From contig NZ_JAQTHU010000001.1 of assembly GCF_029433255.1 (NCBI RefSeq), positions 1,736,001-1,800,000 of the forward strand: a stretch of DNA of 64,000 nucleotides. The letters are read 5' to 3'. The translations under genes were made by a program, and so were the position numbers. Under the pieces are notes generated by a model. It saw nothing but the letters and a program-made list of their open reading frames with translations. It was not told the origin of the DNA and did no database searches. Source of the DNA: Lactobacillus sp. ESL0791 (lineage in GTDB: Bacteria > Bacillota > Bacilli > Lactobacillales > Lactobacillaceae). Shown piece after piece: positions 19,901 to 29,300 of this stretch; the stretch's first letter is position 1, and every line of letters starts with the position of its first letter.

Positions 19901-22511
19901 CTTCCCGTAAGTTCTTATGCTCCATTATCGTCGGATAATTTCCAGTAATCTGTAACTTATAGCGCTCTTTATCGGCTTTATGCAAAAGTACCACATAGAC
20001 ATTATCTGTGTCTGACCTGCTATTTGAGCTATAACGATTCTTTAAGTTTTGATAAGTTATTGTGCCTTGGCTAGAACCATTATAAGCAAGTACATCAAGA
20101 GGATATTGCTTTGAGCCGTCAAAACCATTCCAAGCATTATCCGCAATTTGAAAATCACCTAAGCGCAAGTGCAAAGAATGGGCCTGATCATTAGCACTGC
20201 CAGTTCCATAAAACATATTACTCATATTAGCAACACTATTAGTTGTAACAAATACTTGATTCCCAGAAGTCTCACCATTTCTGCCTAAATTCAACTCCTG
20301 TAATTTGCTGGCATTATAAAACATACTGGACATATTAGTTACACGACTGGTATCCCAATTACTTAAATTCAAGTTCGTTAAGCTGCTGGCATTATAAAAC
20401 ATATTGGTCATATTAGTCACACTGCTGGTATTCCAATTGCTTAACTCTACCGTTGTTAAACCACTGGCGTTAGAAAACATATTAGACATATCAGTTACTT
20501 TACTGGTATCCCAGTCACTTAGATTTAAGTTCGTCAAACTGCTAGCACCAGAAAACATATTGGTCATATTAGTTACGTTGCTGGTGTTCCAGGTATGCAA
20601 ATCCAACTCCGTTAACGCATCTTCAGATCCTGTTGTTAGACTGCCAATTTCGGAAAACATACTTTCCGCATTCTTAAGGTTGCTGGTGTCCCACTTGCTA
20701 ACGCCGATATTCGCCAATGAGGTCTTCGTAAGGTTATTGGCTCCAGAAAACATCCTTTCCGCGTGTGCAACGTGACCCATTTCCCATACATGCGAACTAG
20801 CATCTTCATATCTAATCGTTTTTAGTTTAGTATCGCCATAAAACATTCGATACATCGAATAACTGGCATTCGTATAATTACCAGCTGCAGGTATGGGATT
20901 AACAGGATGTCCAATATTATTTCCTGTAGACCAGTTGGGACCTAAGATGATTTCCTGAAGTGAACTATCACCCTCAAACATGCTGGCCATCCCATAATAT
21001 CGATACGCAGAACCTATTGAACTTGCATCTCCGGGAGCATAGTCATCATAATTTTCTTGTCCGAGGTTGCGGGTATCCCATCCAGATAGATCCAGCTTTT
21101 GAAGCTTAGAATCATTGCAAAACATATCAGCCATATTGGTAACCTGACTAACATCCAACTTGTCTATTCCGATAATTTCCGTTAAGTTTCCAAAGTGGGA
21201 AAATGCACTAGAACCATAGTCATAATAAGTACCAAGATTAGTTACACCATAAGTATCCAACTGACTAACATCTAAAGTCCTCAGATTATTTTTTAAAGGA
21301 CCAAATGCATCATTAGGCAAATTACTTATCCTAATCCTAGGTAAAACTAATTTGGTTAATGCGCTATCACCACCAAATACGTTGTAATCTAAACTTAGAC
21401 AATTGCGATCAGCTGAAGCTTTGCTATTGGTACTATTAGCCATTGTCAGAGTTTTTAACGCGGGATCATTATAAAACATGCAATCTATATACCTAACGTT
21501 GGTCATGTCCCAGTTATCTAGTTTCAGTTTCAACAAGCTATAGTCATTATAAAACATATAGCGCATATCAGTGACAGCACTGGTATCCACCTCATCTAAA
21601 CCATCGATTTCCTTAAGAGCTCTCAAGTCAGAGAACAGCTGATAACAACTTGCAGGCAGTTTAATTTGCCCATTAGATTTATCAAAATTGATCACCTTAA
21701 CTTCATTCACAAGAATACTAAACTTAGTTGAAGCATTCGCTGGATTCGTCGGATCATATGGACTAATAGTCTGAACTGCAGTTAAAATATTTCCTGAATT
21801 AAGCATACCAGCTGCTAAGCTAGTAACATGACTATTGTCTGCCATTGCTGTAAAAGTTATCGTTTTAGAGCGGGTATCATATTTCCAAGTACAATTCCCA
21901 TCATATCCATAAGAATATTTAATAGCGTCATCTGCCTGAGGGCCAACTGTAACCGGCTCCGGTTCTGGTAACCTCTCTGCGCCAGCAGCATCAGGTGTCG
22001 AATCAACTGACGCCGCAGAATCTATTGCCGCACTGCCCATGCCAGTGCTTGTCGCAGTCGAAGCAGGTGCAGCTGCAGCTGATGATGCCGCAGAAGTTGC
22101 AGCACTGCCTGTGCTTGCTGCAGTCGAAGCTGGTACAGCTGCAGCTGATGATGCCGCAGAAGATGCAGCAGCGCTGCTGGTACTGCCCTGTGATTCCTGC
22201 GGTACTTCCAGTTCACCCCTTAAAAAGGATGTTAAACCGGCATATGTGGCCAGATTGGCCTGCTTAGATTTAGCAGGTACAGCCTCCTTCTGCTTGGCGG
22301 CTGCTTCATCTGCTTTATTAGCCGTTACATTTGTTTCATCTGTCCCTTTAATTGTGTCCGCCTTAACCACTTGGCTATTAGCCTGAATGAAGCTGAAACC
22401 CAAGAGAACTGAAGTCGTACCTATTGTCAATTTACGCAGGGAAAAATGTTCCTGCTTATTCTGCAGTTCGCTTTTTCTTTTCCGTTCATTACTATTATTT
22501 TTGCTTAACAC
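16551..22511 (-). CDS. Giant surface adhesin 1: YSIRK signal, DUF285 repeats, Ig-like stalk, two SLAP modules
   Basis: Secreted cell-surface protein of 1986 residues, probably an adhesin. The GTG start at 22511 is eight bases after GGAGG and gives MLSKNNSNERKRK, matching its upstream paralogue; an earlier TTG is inside the ribosome site. Order: YSIRK-type signal (FSLRKLTIGTTSVLLG); a Ser/Ala-rich linker (about 105-175) with two copies of a near-identical block; about 12 BspA-like DUF285 repeats (about 275-800; pattern W-D/N-T-S-x-V-T-x-M-x-x-M-F). About ten beta-rich modules ending in VPVxLxV-like strands follow (about 870-1860), then two SLAP modules. There is no LPXTG motif, so anchoring is probably non-covalent through SLAP. 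Ligand unknown. It lies 23 bases after adhesin 2 and is co-transcribed. Confidence 0.9.
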   Translation of the reverse strand: MLSKNNSNERKRKSELQNKQEHFSLRKLTIGTTSVLLGFSFIQANSQVVKADTIKGTDETNVTANKADEAAAKQKEAVPAKSKQANLATYAGLTSFLRGELEVPQESQGSTSSAAASSAASSAAAVPASTAASTGSAATSAASSAAAAPASTATSTGMGSAAIDSAASVDSTPDAAGAERLPEPEPVTVGPQADDAIKYSYGYDGNCTWKYDTRSKTITFTAMADNSHVTSLAAGMLNSGNILTAVQTISPYDPTNPANASTKFSILVNEVKVINFDKSNGQIKLPASCYQLFSDLRALKEIDGLDEVDTSAVTDMRYMFYNDYSLLKLKLDNWDMTNVRYIDCMFYNDPALKTLTMANSTNSKASADRNCLSLDYNVFGGDSALTKLVLPRIRISNLPNDAFGPLKNNLRTLDVSQLDTYGVTNLGTYYDYGSSAFSHFGNLTEIIGIDKLDVSQVTNMADMFCNDSKLQKLDLSGWDTRNLGQENYDDYAPGDASSIGSAYRYYGMASMFEGDSSLQEIILGPNWSTGNNIGHPVNPIPAAGNYTNASYSMYRMFYGDTKLKTIRYEDASSHVWEMGHVAHAERMFSGANNLTKTSLANIGVSKWDTSNLKNAESMFSEIGSLTTGSEDALTELDLHTWNTSNVTNMTNMFSGASSLTNLNLSDWDTSKVTDMSNMFSNASGLTTVELSNWNTSSVTNMTNMFYNASSLTNLNLSNWDTSRVTNMSSMFYNASKLQELNLGRNGETSGNQVFVTTNSVANMSNMFYGTGSANDQAHSLHLRLGDFQIADNAWNGFDGSKQYPLDVLAYNGSSQGTITYQNLKNRYSSNSRSDTDNVYVVLLHKADKERYKLQITGNYPTIMEHKNLREAIGIDTLTELNSVKFNDTEDGGDFSIDALKGREDYFKNKSYYTIASVAWSDSKAIDSTGAEVDGGAISKEGFVTPDAANIVPGPNALRANAVIEVTFGNGEVCPIPIIVKIPKIEAGTRQYTQLRTIPSATKAKLAVKIDGQPATNGWGATPENNNTDKWTLDYKWVKNIGTTVAPNWVPLVDSDSNDLDQHKTYTNIGVEITYSQPSGKLDGVQDISVPLEVKNYNDAYKIIFNSSGALHLHEKTTASGKPISLTASQVGPVEFDDPTTWSQFLDVRPRDGFASAAPITEGLSEIIKSVKWKTEPTLSNLGINSVTNQLEITYQDGATTDVGDSSDPVKVNYSGGRPSGNTKTISINHSDDLDTVAAKNAIDHSKVDDFYKASYSWSKDAEITSTPDVSHVGHQTVYVLIDYHDGNKQAVPVDLNVTAMKDDYTPHVTAGKEIIIHRTDHGDAFDAQNYPRIPVITDPAMIDNLLTLKDGSDTPFLPPVSPSSVVSKIVWDTSNTDIPASDGADVQNHKLQIVYTDGSHELTEEKAAFKVEGVSINASATGVTQSGSNYKAAYIQGTVPAAETLVKEPTSFHFSPTYKWVKNDSTHAELPLSDLNTASGEIDAAIEVTYSDSRHQYLPIKLTINTRAGVSRCSPIDQTVHVNKRLNLSDLVSVKMPDGVTDVNTSEYQLSWVDGAPDLSVASLAGATAKQIQKKIRVTFNRGESFQDVRVTITLVGAQLNPSAVAKKDYLGSSGMNLSEDNVKDIASYYLDTSTVNSIATYSLEQTGDTVTLTVKYNDDNWQQVFTDIPLELVRGEISNNAIHADQYTVFGTNDIKRILLNYDKVASTGATIDKTITGINLAQPDNTHPQIGNFRIYYPADQQAGLPEVTETIPVKVMVSHIDGDDPKAKPVVSKSKAVKLLSGSVIVPQHTDLAAHNEYAKGAVTSVNAMPDGCEYVWDKDHIPATDKEGTYSSFVNVRYPNGTFVSVPVKVTVVGPTLNEAILMHNSYIYNQDANRVTNRVLQQGLKVKTYGTALLEGKLYYHLEGNQYVKAGNIDGQKRKLIKTSYVYDKSGQRIADKTIYEGTEITTYGAHVKIKHGKYYAIGINEFIKADAVNKFITEKS
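20110..21690 (-). repeat. DUF285 (BspA-like leucine-rich) repeat array of adhesin 1
   Basis: About 12 units, each with an M-x-x-M-F core and a following LxxLDLSxWDTSxVT segment. The last ones (20280-20600) are nearly identical to each other in protein (FYNASSLTNLNLSNWDTS and variants), pointing to recent unit duplication. Confidence 0.85.
22010..22190 (-). repeat. Duplicated Ser/Ala-rich linker in adhesin 1
   Basis: Two adjacent copies of a block coding for SSAASSAAAVPASTAASTG and SAASSAAAAPASTATSTG. The DNA copies are almost identical over more than 60 bases. This is a low-complexity wall- or membrane-spanning linker prone to slippage. Confidence 0.8.
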
Positions 22512-22534
22512 GATGCGTTCCTCCAAATCCTATC

Positions 22535-23305
22535 TTATTTCAGCTTGCTGGCTTTAACGTATTGGTTATCGCCAATAACGTAGCAGCTGACACCATTAAT
22601 CTTGACAGCTTTGCCGTAAACAGAAACCTTGCTGCCCTTATGCAGCTTTTTACCCGTTGCCTTACCGTAACGATCAATCACGTTAGCCTGATGCTTTATA
22701 TGACGTTTAACAGCATCAATATTACTTGCCAGCAAAAATTCATCGTTATCCAAAACGTAATACTGCTTATGCTTAATCGTTGTCTTGCCGTAAGTTACAA
22801 CACTGGATCCAGCCTTCAAAATTGCCTTGCTCTTGCGTTTGCCATTTTTATTGTAGAAGTAAGCAGCATGCATCGTTTCCTTCTTGACGCCGCCTGAAGT
22901 ATCACTATTTCCATGAACTGTCGGATCAATCCAAGTATCAGATGCCGGCGGGAAATTGTCAGCAGGCACGTACTTGTTATTATCAATCAAATAGTATTTC
23001 TGCCCTTTAATCATGACTGGGGTACCGTACGTAGTAACACCGGTTCCCGCATAAATTACCTGATCATTAGTTTGCTGACCGTATTTATCATAAACATGGG
23101 CTGTCGAGTCCAACTTACGTTTCTTGCCCACAACGTTGCCGGCTTTAATATAATACTTGTCAGCCTCAATAATGTAGTACATCCGGTTATTGATTAGAGC
23201 CGTCCCGTATGTCTTAACCGTTGACCCGCTCTGTAAAGTTTGGCCGTTGACCCGCTTGCCCTGCTTATCATAAAGGTAAGCGTTGTGTTTCAAGACAATG
23301 TCGCT
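22535..23305 (-). other. Four C-terminal SLAP modules of adhesin 2
   Basis: Four tandem units recognisable by HNAYLYDKQGKRVN, STAHVYDKYGQQ, HAAYFYNKNGKRK and QANVIDRYGKATG. Each leads to a VxTYGxxxxIxxxxYYxI core and ends YIKAGN, YVPADN, FLLASN or YVKASK. Twice the number in adhesin 1, suggesting stronger wall retention of the longer protein. Confidence 0.85.
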
Positions 23306-26300
23306 TTCTTGGGGATCACCCACGTTAACCTTAACGGGAATTGAGCCGACAGAACCATCTGGATAATTAACCGTGACAAATGTCTTATCCGTTTTGTCCT
23401 TAGTAGAAGTATCAGCTGTGCTGGTGGTGCCCCAAGTGTAGTTCGTGCCGGCCGGCATTTCATTCGCATTAGTAACAGCTTGATCCGCATAATTATTGTG
23501 TGACGGCAAATCCGTATATTGCGGTACCTGAACGCCGCCAGCATTCGGATGGAAGTTAGCAGCCATTGAATTATCTACCGGTCGTACGTTGACCTTGACT
23601 GTTACCGGAACTGCAAAACTGCCGTTGAAATCAGAAAACGCAGAGTCATCAGCTGTATAGTTAAGGTTAACGTATCCCGTTTGGGTACCAGTTTGATTGA
23701 AATTAATTCCGGAAAGCTCATTAGTTATTGTCATCCCCGGAATACTTGCTAGTTCGCTGTAATTAGCGAGCACTTGCTGTGCAGTTATAGAATTGCCTTG
23801 GTAAGTTTCAGCCGGTCGGGTAAATGTAACCGGCCTAACGACCTTAAATGGAACATCCGGAAGCGTCTGTGCAATACCATCATTATAATGAACCGTTATT
23901 GCGGCTTTATTATTATTTAACTTAACTGTGTATGTCGGGGCATAGCTGCCAAGCTTGCTAGAGTTAACATAATAATTGGCAATATCCGTTTGTTGGCCGG
24001 CAGATAAGGCGGCATCATTCAGATAAAGCGTCTTAGCAGTATCACTGTTCTTAATAACCGCACCATTAATTGTTACCGGAACAGACACGGTAAGCTGCGA
24101 GCCGTCCTTGTTAAAAGTAATGCGTGCTGCTGCATGCACATCTTTAGTACCATCATCTTTTAATCCAGTGGCACTTGTATCCGGTTGTGTTTGCCAAACG
24201 ATTTGATAATCATTTGCACCTTGGCCTTCCGCTAATGAACCATGATTAGTAACATATGAATGCACATTAAAGTTATTAGGGTCAACACCAACATGGGTAG
24301 TTAAGCTATTAGATGTAAATTCACCCGCATGCTGATCAGCTACTGTTTGTAGGACTAAAGTTACTGGTAAATATTGGTGAGTAGTTTTAACCCCATCATG
24401 ATAAGTGACTTCAATTGCCGCTGCAACAGTGCCTTTAGCATCATTTACAGCTAGTTCCTGGTGATTGATCGCATCAACCCACTTGTAACTAGCACCATAG
24501 CTAGACGGTGCCTGGGTGCCATTAGTACCATCCAGAAAATCTGCTGCAGAAGGAACTTCACCGCACGGATAGGTTTTAGTATGATTAGTGACTGTCGCAC
24601 CTTCAACATTAAAATGAATATCAAGCGGCTTACTTATTGAACCATCACTATACCTGATCTGCACTTGACCAGTCTGCGGACCAATCTTATTAGTAGTGTA
24701 GCCAGGAACACTATTAGTTGCACTGGCCCATTCAAGTGCAGCAATCTTGCCAGCTGGAAAGGCAGTCGGTGAAGTGGTCGAATTATATCTAAGATCACCT
24801 ATCATGGCAGCAAAGTTTAAAGTTGGTGCGTCTGTACTATCATCTACCGCATGAATCGACTTGGTGCCACCGATATAGCCAACATCAGGATACTCAGTTG
24901 ACATATCCTTAACATTTAGAGTTACGGGTACCGCCTGTGTGGTTCCATCACCATAATCAATAATGACGTAAATACTCTTAATGCCGCCTTTACCGGTAGT
25001 ATCACTAGTAGGAGCGACTACCCCATCAGGTGAAGTTGACCAGCTATACGTAACATTATTACCAAATTGATTATTAATAGCTGTAACACTTGTTGCAGTT
25101 AATGCACTTGCTGGATCCGTTGTACTTGCTGCTGGAGGCAAGGAGCCGCCAGCTATTAAAGTGATCCCCGAAGCACTATAACCGCTTTGAAGTATCCCGC
25201 CGAATACGTGTACTTTTACCCCAGTTCCTACCCCATATGAATGGTCTGTATAGTGAGCAACTATCTGGCAGGTATTAGCTAGAGGAGCACCGTTATCAAT
25301 AAATGTAGGAGCACCCCCACTTGCCCAATCTAGGTGATCAATGATTCTATCAACATTAACGCCTTCCGGAGAAGTGATATTGGTATTGCCTGATGCAGCG
25401 TCATTAACCGTGATTAGGTTTGTCATGTCTGACATATTATCCTTAGAGAAAGCTTTCGGTGTGGGAACTTTGAGTGTGCTGCCAATTGCGTGTGTCGTTA
25501 TGCTTGCAGGAACAGTACCATCTCGAGTAATTGAGATCGGAAATTCATCAGAATATTGCCGTACCAGCAAGATAACCGGTATGACCTCAGAACCATCAGG
25601 ACTGCCATTAGTGGTATAAGTAATCTTAACAGCTACATTGAGATCGCCAATTACATTCACATCACTCTCTTGTAAGGGCCTAAGATCATCTTTACTCTTA
25701 ACCCAGGAATAAGTTAAATGCGATTTACCCCAAGTTGATAATCCACTGTTAGAAATACTAGTTTTAACTGCAGCCCGCGCTTGAGCTTCGACTGGCAATG
25801 TTCTCACAGACGTGACTTCCTGCATATCACCAGCTACAAACTTCGGCAATTGTACCTTAACTGGTACATAAGTTTCGGTATTGTCCCCATATTTAATATG
25901 GATTACCGCATTACCTTGATTACCCTGTGGAGTATTGGTTGCACCATCAATCAATTTACCGTCATTGTCAAGGACACCGCCCTTAGACAAAACATTGCCC
26001 TCGGAATCCACCGACCAATTCTTATCTGAAGAAAGCATCCAATTTGCAGACTGAATTACTTTATTAGTAGGAATAATATCATCAGCTGTATGATTTAATA
26101 AATCATCATAAGATTTTTCAGCGTCGGAGTCATCGCTATCTGAAAATGAAAGAATATCAGCTGCAGGATATTGCGCAGTTACTGCTTGGGTCTGCCCTGT
26201 GTGTGCCTTAATTATAAATATGTTACCATCAGCTTCTACACCCGAATTCCTTGTCGGCTTAACCTTATAACGTAAATTATCATCACCATGAAGTCGCAGA

Positions 26301-29300
26301 ACATAAGTTTCTTTAGCTGGAGCATATTCAAGATAAGCCTGATTATATGCATCTTTGAATTTATCTAATTTATAGACATGGCCTGCAGGTTCGTTATAAT
26401 CATGGCTGTCACCCATAGCTTGCATATTCTTCCACTTAAAGTTGCCCCAAGCATCGTTGGGGATTCTGAATTTCCCTAAATGCAAGATAAAAGTTTTTAC
26501 ACTGGAATCGGCACCCATGTTATTAAATGCGTTGGCCATTCCATAATAAGTATACAATCTCTCAGTGTAAAAACTACTTAGGTCAAGCTCCTTAATCTTC
26601 TTGGTATTGTTAAACATATTTCGCATATCAGTAACTTTTCTAGTGTCCCAAGCAGAACCTAAAGTCAAGGTAGTCAGAGCTTCATCACCATTGAACATGC
26701 TTTGCATACTAGTAACATTGCCGGTATTCCAAGTATGCAAATCCAACCCCGTCAAACTACTATTTCCATTAAACATATTGGTCATATTAGTGACATTACT
26801 TGTGTCAAAGCTATCAACAAAATCCAAGTTGGTAACTTTGGCATCACCGTTAAACATATTGGACATATCTGTAATATTAGCAGTACCCCAAGGCGCACCA
26901 TTATTATCAATCGTTGTCAAATTTTTGTTATCGTTGAACATGGATTTCATGCCATAAGATGTAGAGGTACTGCCGACATTATCTGTATCCCAATGAGGAC
27001 CAAGCTTTAAAGTAGTTAAAGCTTCATTGCTGTTAAACATGTTGTTCATGTCCAAAGCGCTACGGGTATCCCAGCCGCTTAAATCTAGTTTGTTGCCTTC
27101 ACCAACTAATTTCTTATCGTTATTAAACATGGAAGTCATATACTGCACACTAGTAGTGTCCCAACCACTGACGTCACCAATGCTTGTCAAAACGATATCG
27201 CCATCAAACATGCTCGTCATATTAGCAACATTACTAGTATTCCAGGCTTCCTGATTCTTATAATTAGGCTGGCGTTTAAGGTTTAAAATATCTAAACTTT
27301 TATCACCAGCAAACATGTGATCCATGTTGCTAACAAAGCGTGTGATCCAGTTGCTAACATTAAACTCGTGTTTCGGATAATAGCTAGGGCGATATTCGGA
27401 ATGTGTATCTGGATCAATATCATCAAGTACATCATCAGAGCCTGCTTGTGTTAAGCTGCGACAATTATTAAACATGTAAGACATGTTTTCAGCAAAATCC
27501 GTATTAAAAGTGTCAACATTTAAGTTATTTAATAATTCGTCATTATGAAACAGGTAGGACATATCAGTTACCGTACTGGTATTCATCTTGGTAATATCTA
27601 TGTACTTTAAGCCCTTTTCTGGTGTAGTTGAATCATACATATTGGCAAACATATATGACATATAAAGCAAGTTACCGGTGTCATATTTTAAGACCAGGTC
27701 CTTTATTGAACTATCACCGTCGAACATGTGCGCCATAGTTGATACCTTAGAAGTCTTAAAGTCGGCAATTCCGTTAGCATCTACCGATTTCCCAGTCAAG
27801 CTCGTGCATTTATTAAACATGTAACTCATATCATCCAAGTTACTGTTAATCCAGCCGCCCTTAAAATCAATATCATTCAAATCAGTACAATTCAGAAACA
27901 TTCCCTGCATTGTGGTTACTTTACCAGTATTCCAATAAGATCCTGAAGAATTCAAAGTAAAGGCAGTCGGAGTTGTAGTCGGCCATGTCGGTGGCAACCC
28001 ATTTGGTGCTCCATTATGAATCGTTGTCGAATTTAACTTAGTGCAGTTATAAAACATATAACTCATATCTTTTACATTCATGGTATCCCATGAATGAATG
28101 TCCAAATCTTCCAAATTAGTGCAGCCGGCAAACATCCAGCCCATTGTGTTGCTACCGCCAATTGTTCCACTGACATCCCAATGCTTACCAGAACCATCAG
28201 AATATGCATGTAAATCTAGGCTAACTAAGCTAGTACAATTCTGAAACATAGAAGCCATTGTAGTAACCGCAGAAGTATTAAAAGTCGCAATCCCGCTCTT
28301 AGCGACTGAATCTCCAGTTAAGCTCGTGCAATTCTCGAACATAATGCTCATGTCTCTAACACTCTCGGTATTCCAGTTCTTAAAGGTGAAATTATTCAGA
28401 GCACTGCAATTTACAAACATCCCCCGCATTGTGGTTACATTACCAGTATGCCAATAAGATCCAGAAGCATCTAAAGTGAATTTAGTTGGCGATCCCGGTG
28501 CTGAACCATCATGAATCGTTGTTGAATTCAATTTTGTACAACCAGAAAACATATAACTCATTCTTACCACATTGGTAGTATCCCATGAATGAATGTCTAA
28601 ATCTTCTAAGTTGCTACAACCCGCAAACATATAGTCCATGGCGTTATTGCCACCAATTGTTCCACTGACATCCCAATGGGAACCTGCGCTATCTGTATAA
28701 GCATGCAAGTCTAATTTCTTTAAGCTGGTACACTTATAAAACATGTACTGCATTCCATTATTATAGTCATAATCATCCCAAGGATCGTCAAGATCGTAAG
28801 TATTAGCTCCTCTGACACTACTGGTATTCCATTTGTCAATGTTCAAAGTATTGGTGCCATCATTGCCTAACTGCGTATCATTATAAAACATCTCAGCCAT
28901 GTTCTGTACATTGCTTGTATTCCAATTATTGATAGATAAAGTTTTTAAATTTGTACAGTCACGAAACATTTTTCTCATATTGACTACATTACTTGTGTCC
29001 CAATTAGATATATTCATTATGTCATCTGAAGACGTTAGTCTTGAACAATTCTGAAACATTCGGCTCATATTCGTTACTTTACTAGTATCCCAACCATCTA
29101 AGTTTAATGCTTTAGTACTAGAATCCGTCTTTAAACTGGAACAGTCACGAAACATCTGTCCCATATCAATACTAGTCACACTACTATCACTGCCAATGGC
29201 CCAGTTATTTCCATTATGATGCAAGTCTATCGATTTCAAACTGCCGTCACTTTTAAACATACTGTTCATGGTAGTTACTTTGCTGATATTCCATTTATCC

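Noticed and set aside
22039..22386. Plus-strand frame of 115 codons over the adhesin 1 linker
   Set aside because: It is an Ala-rich shadow of the low-complexity Ser/Ala linker on the other strand.
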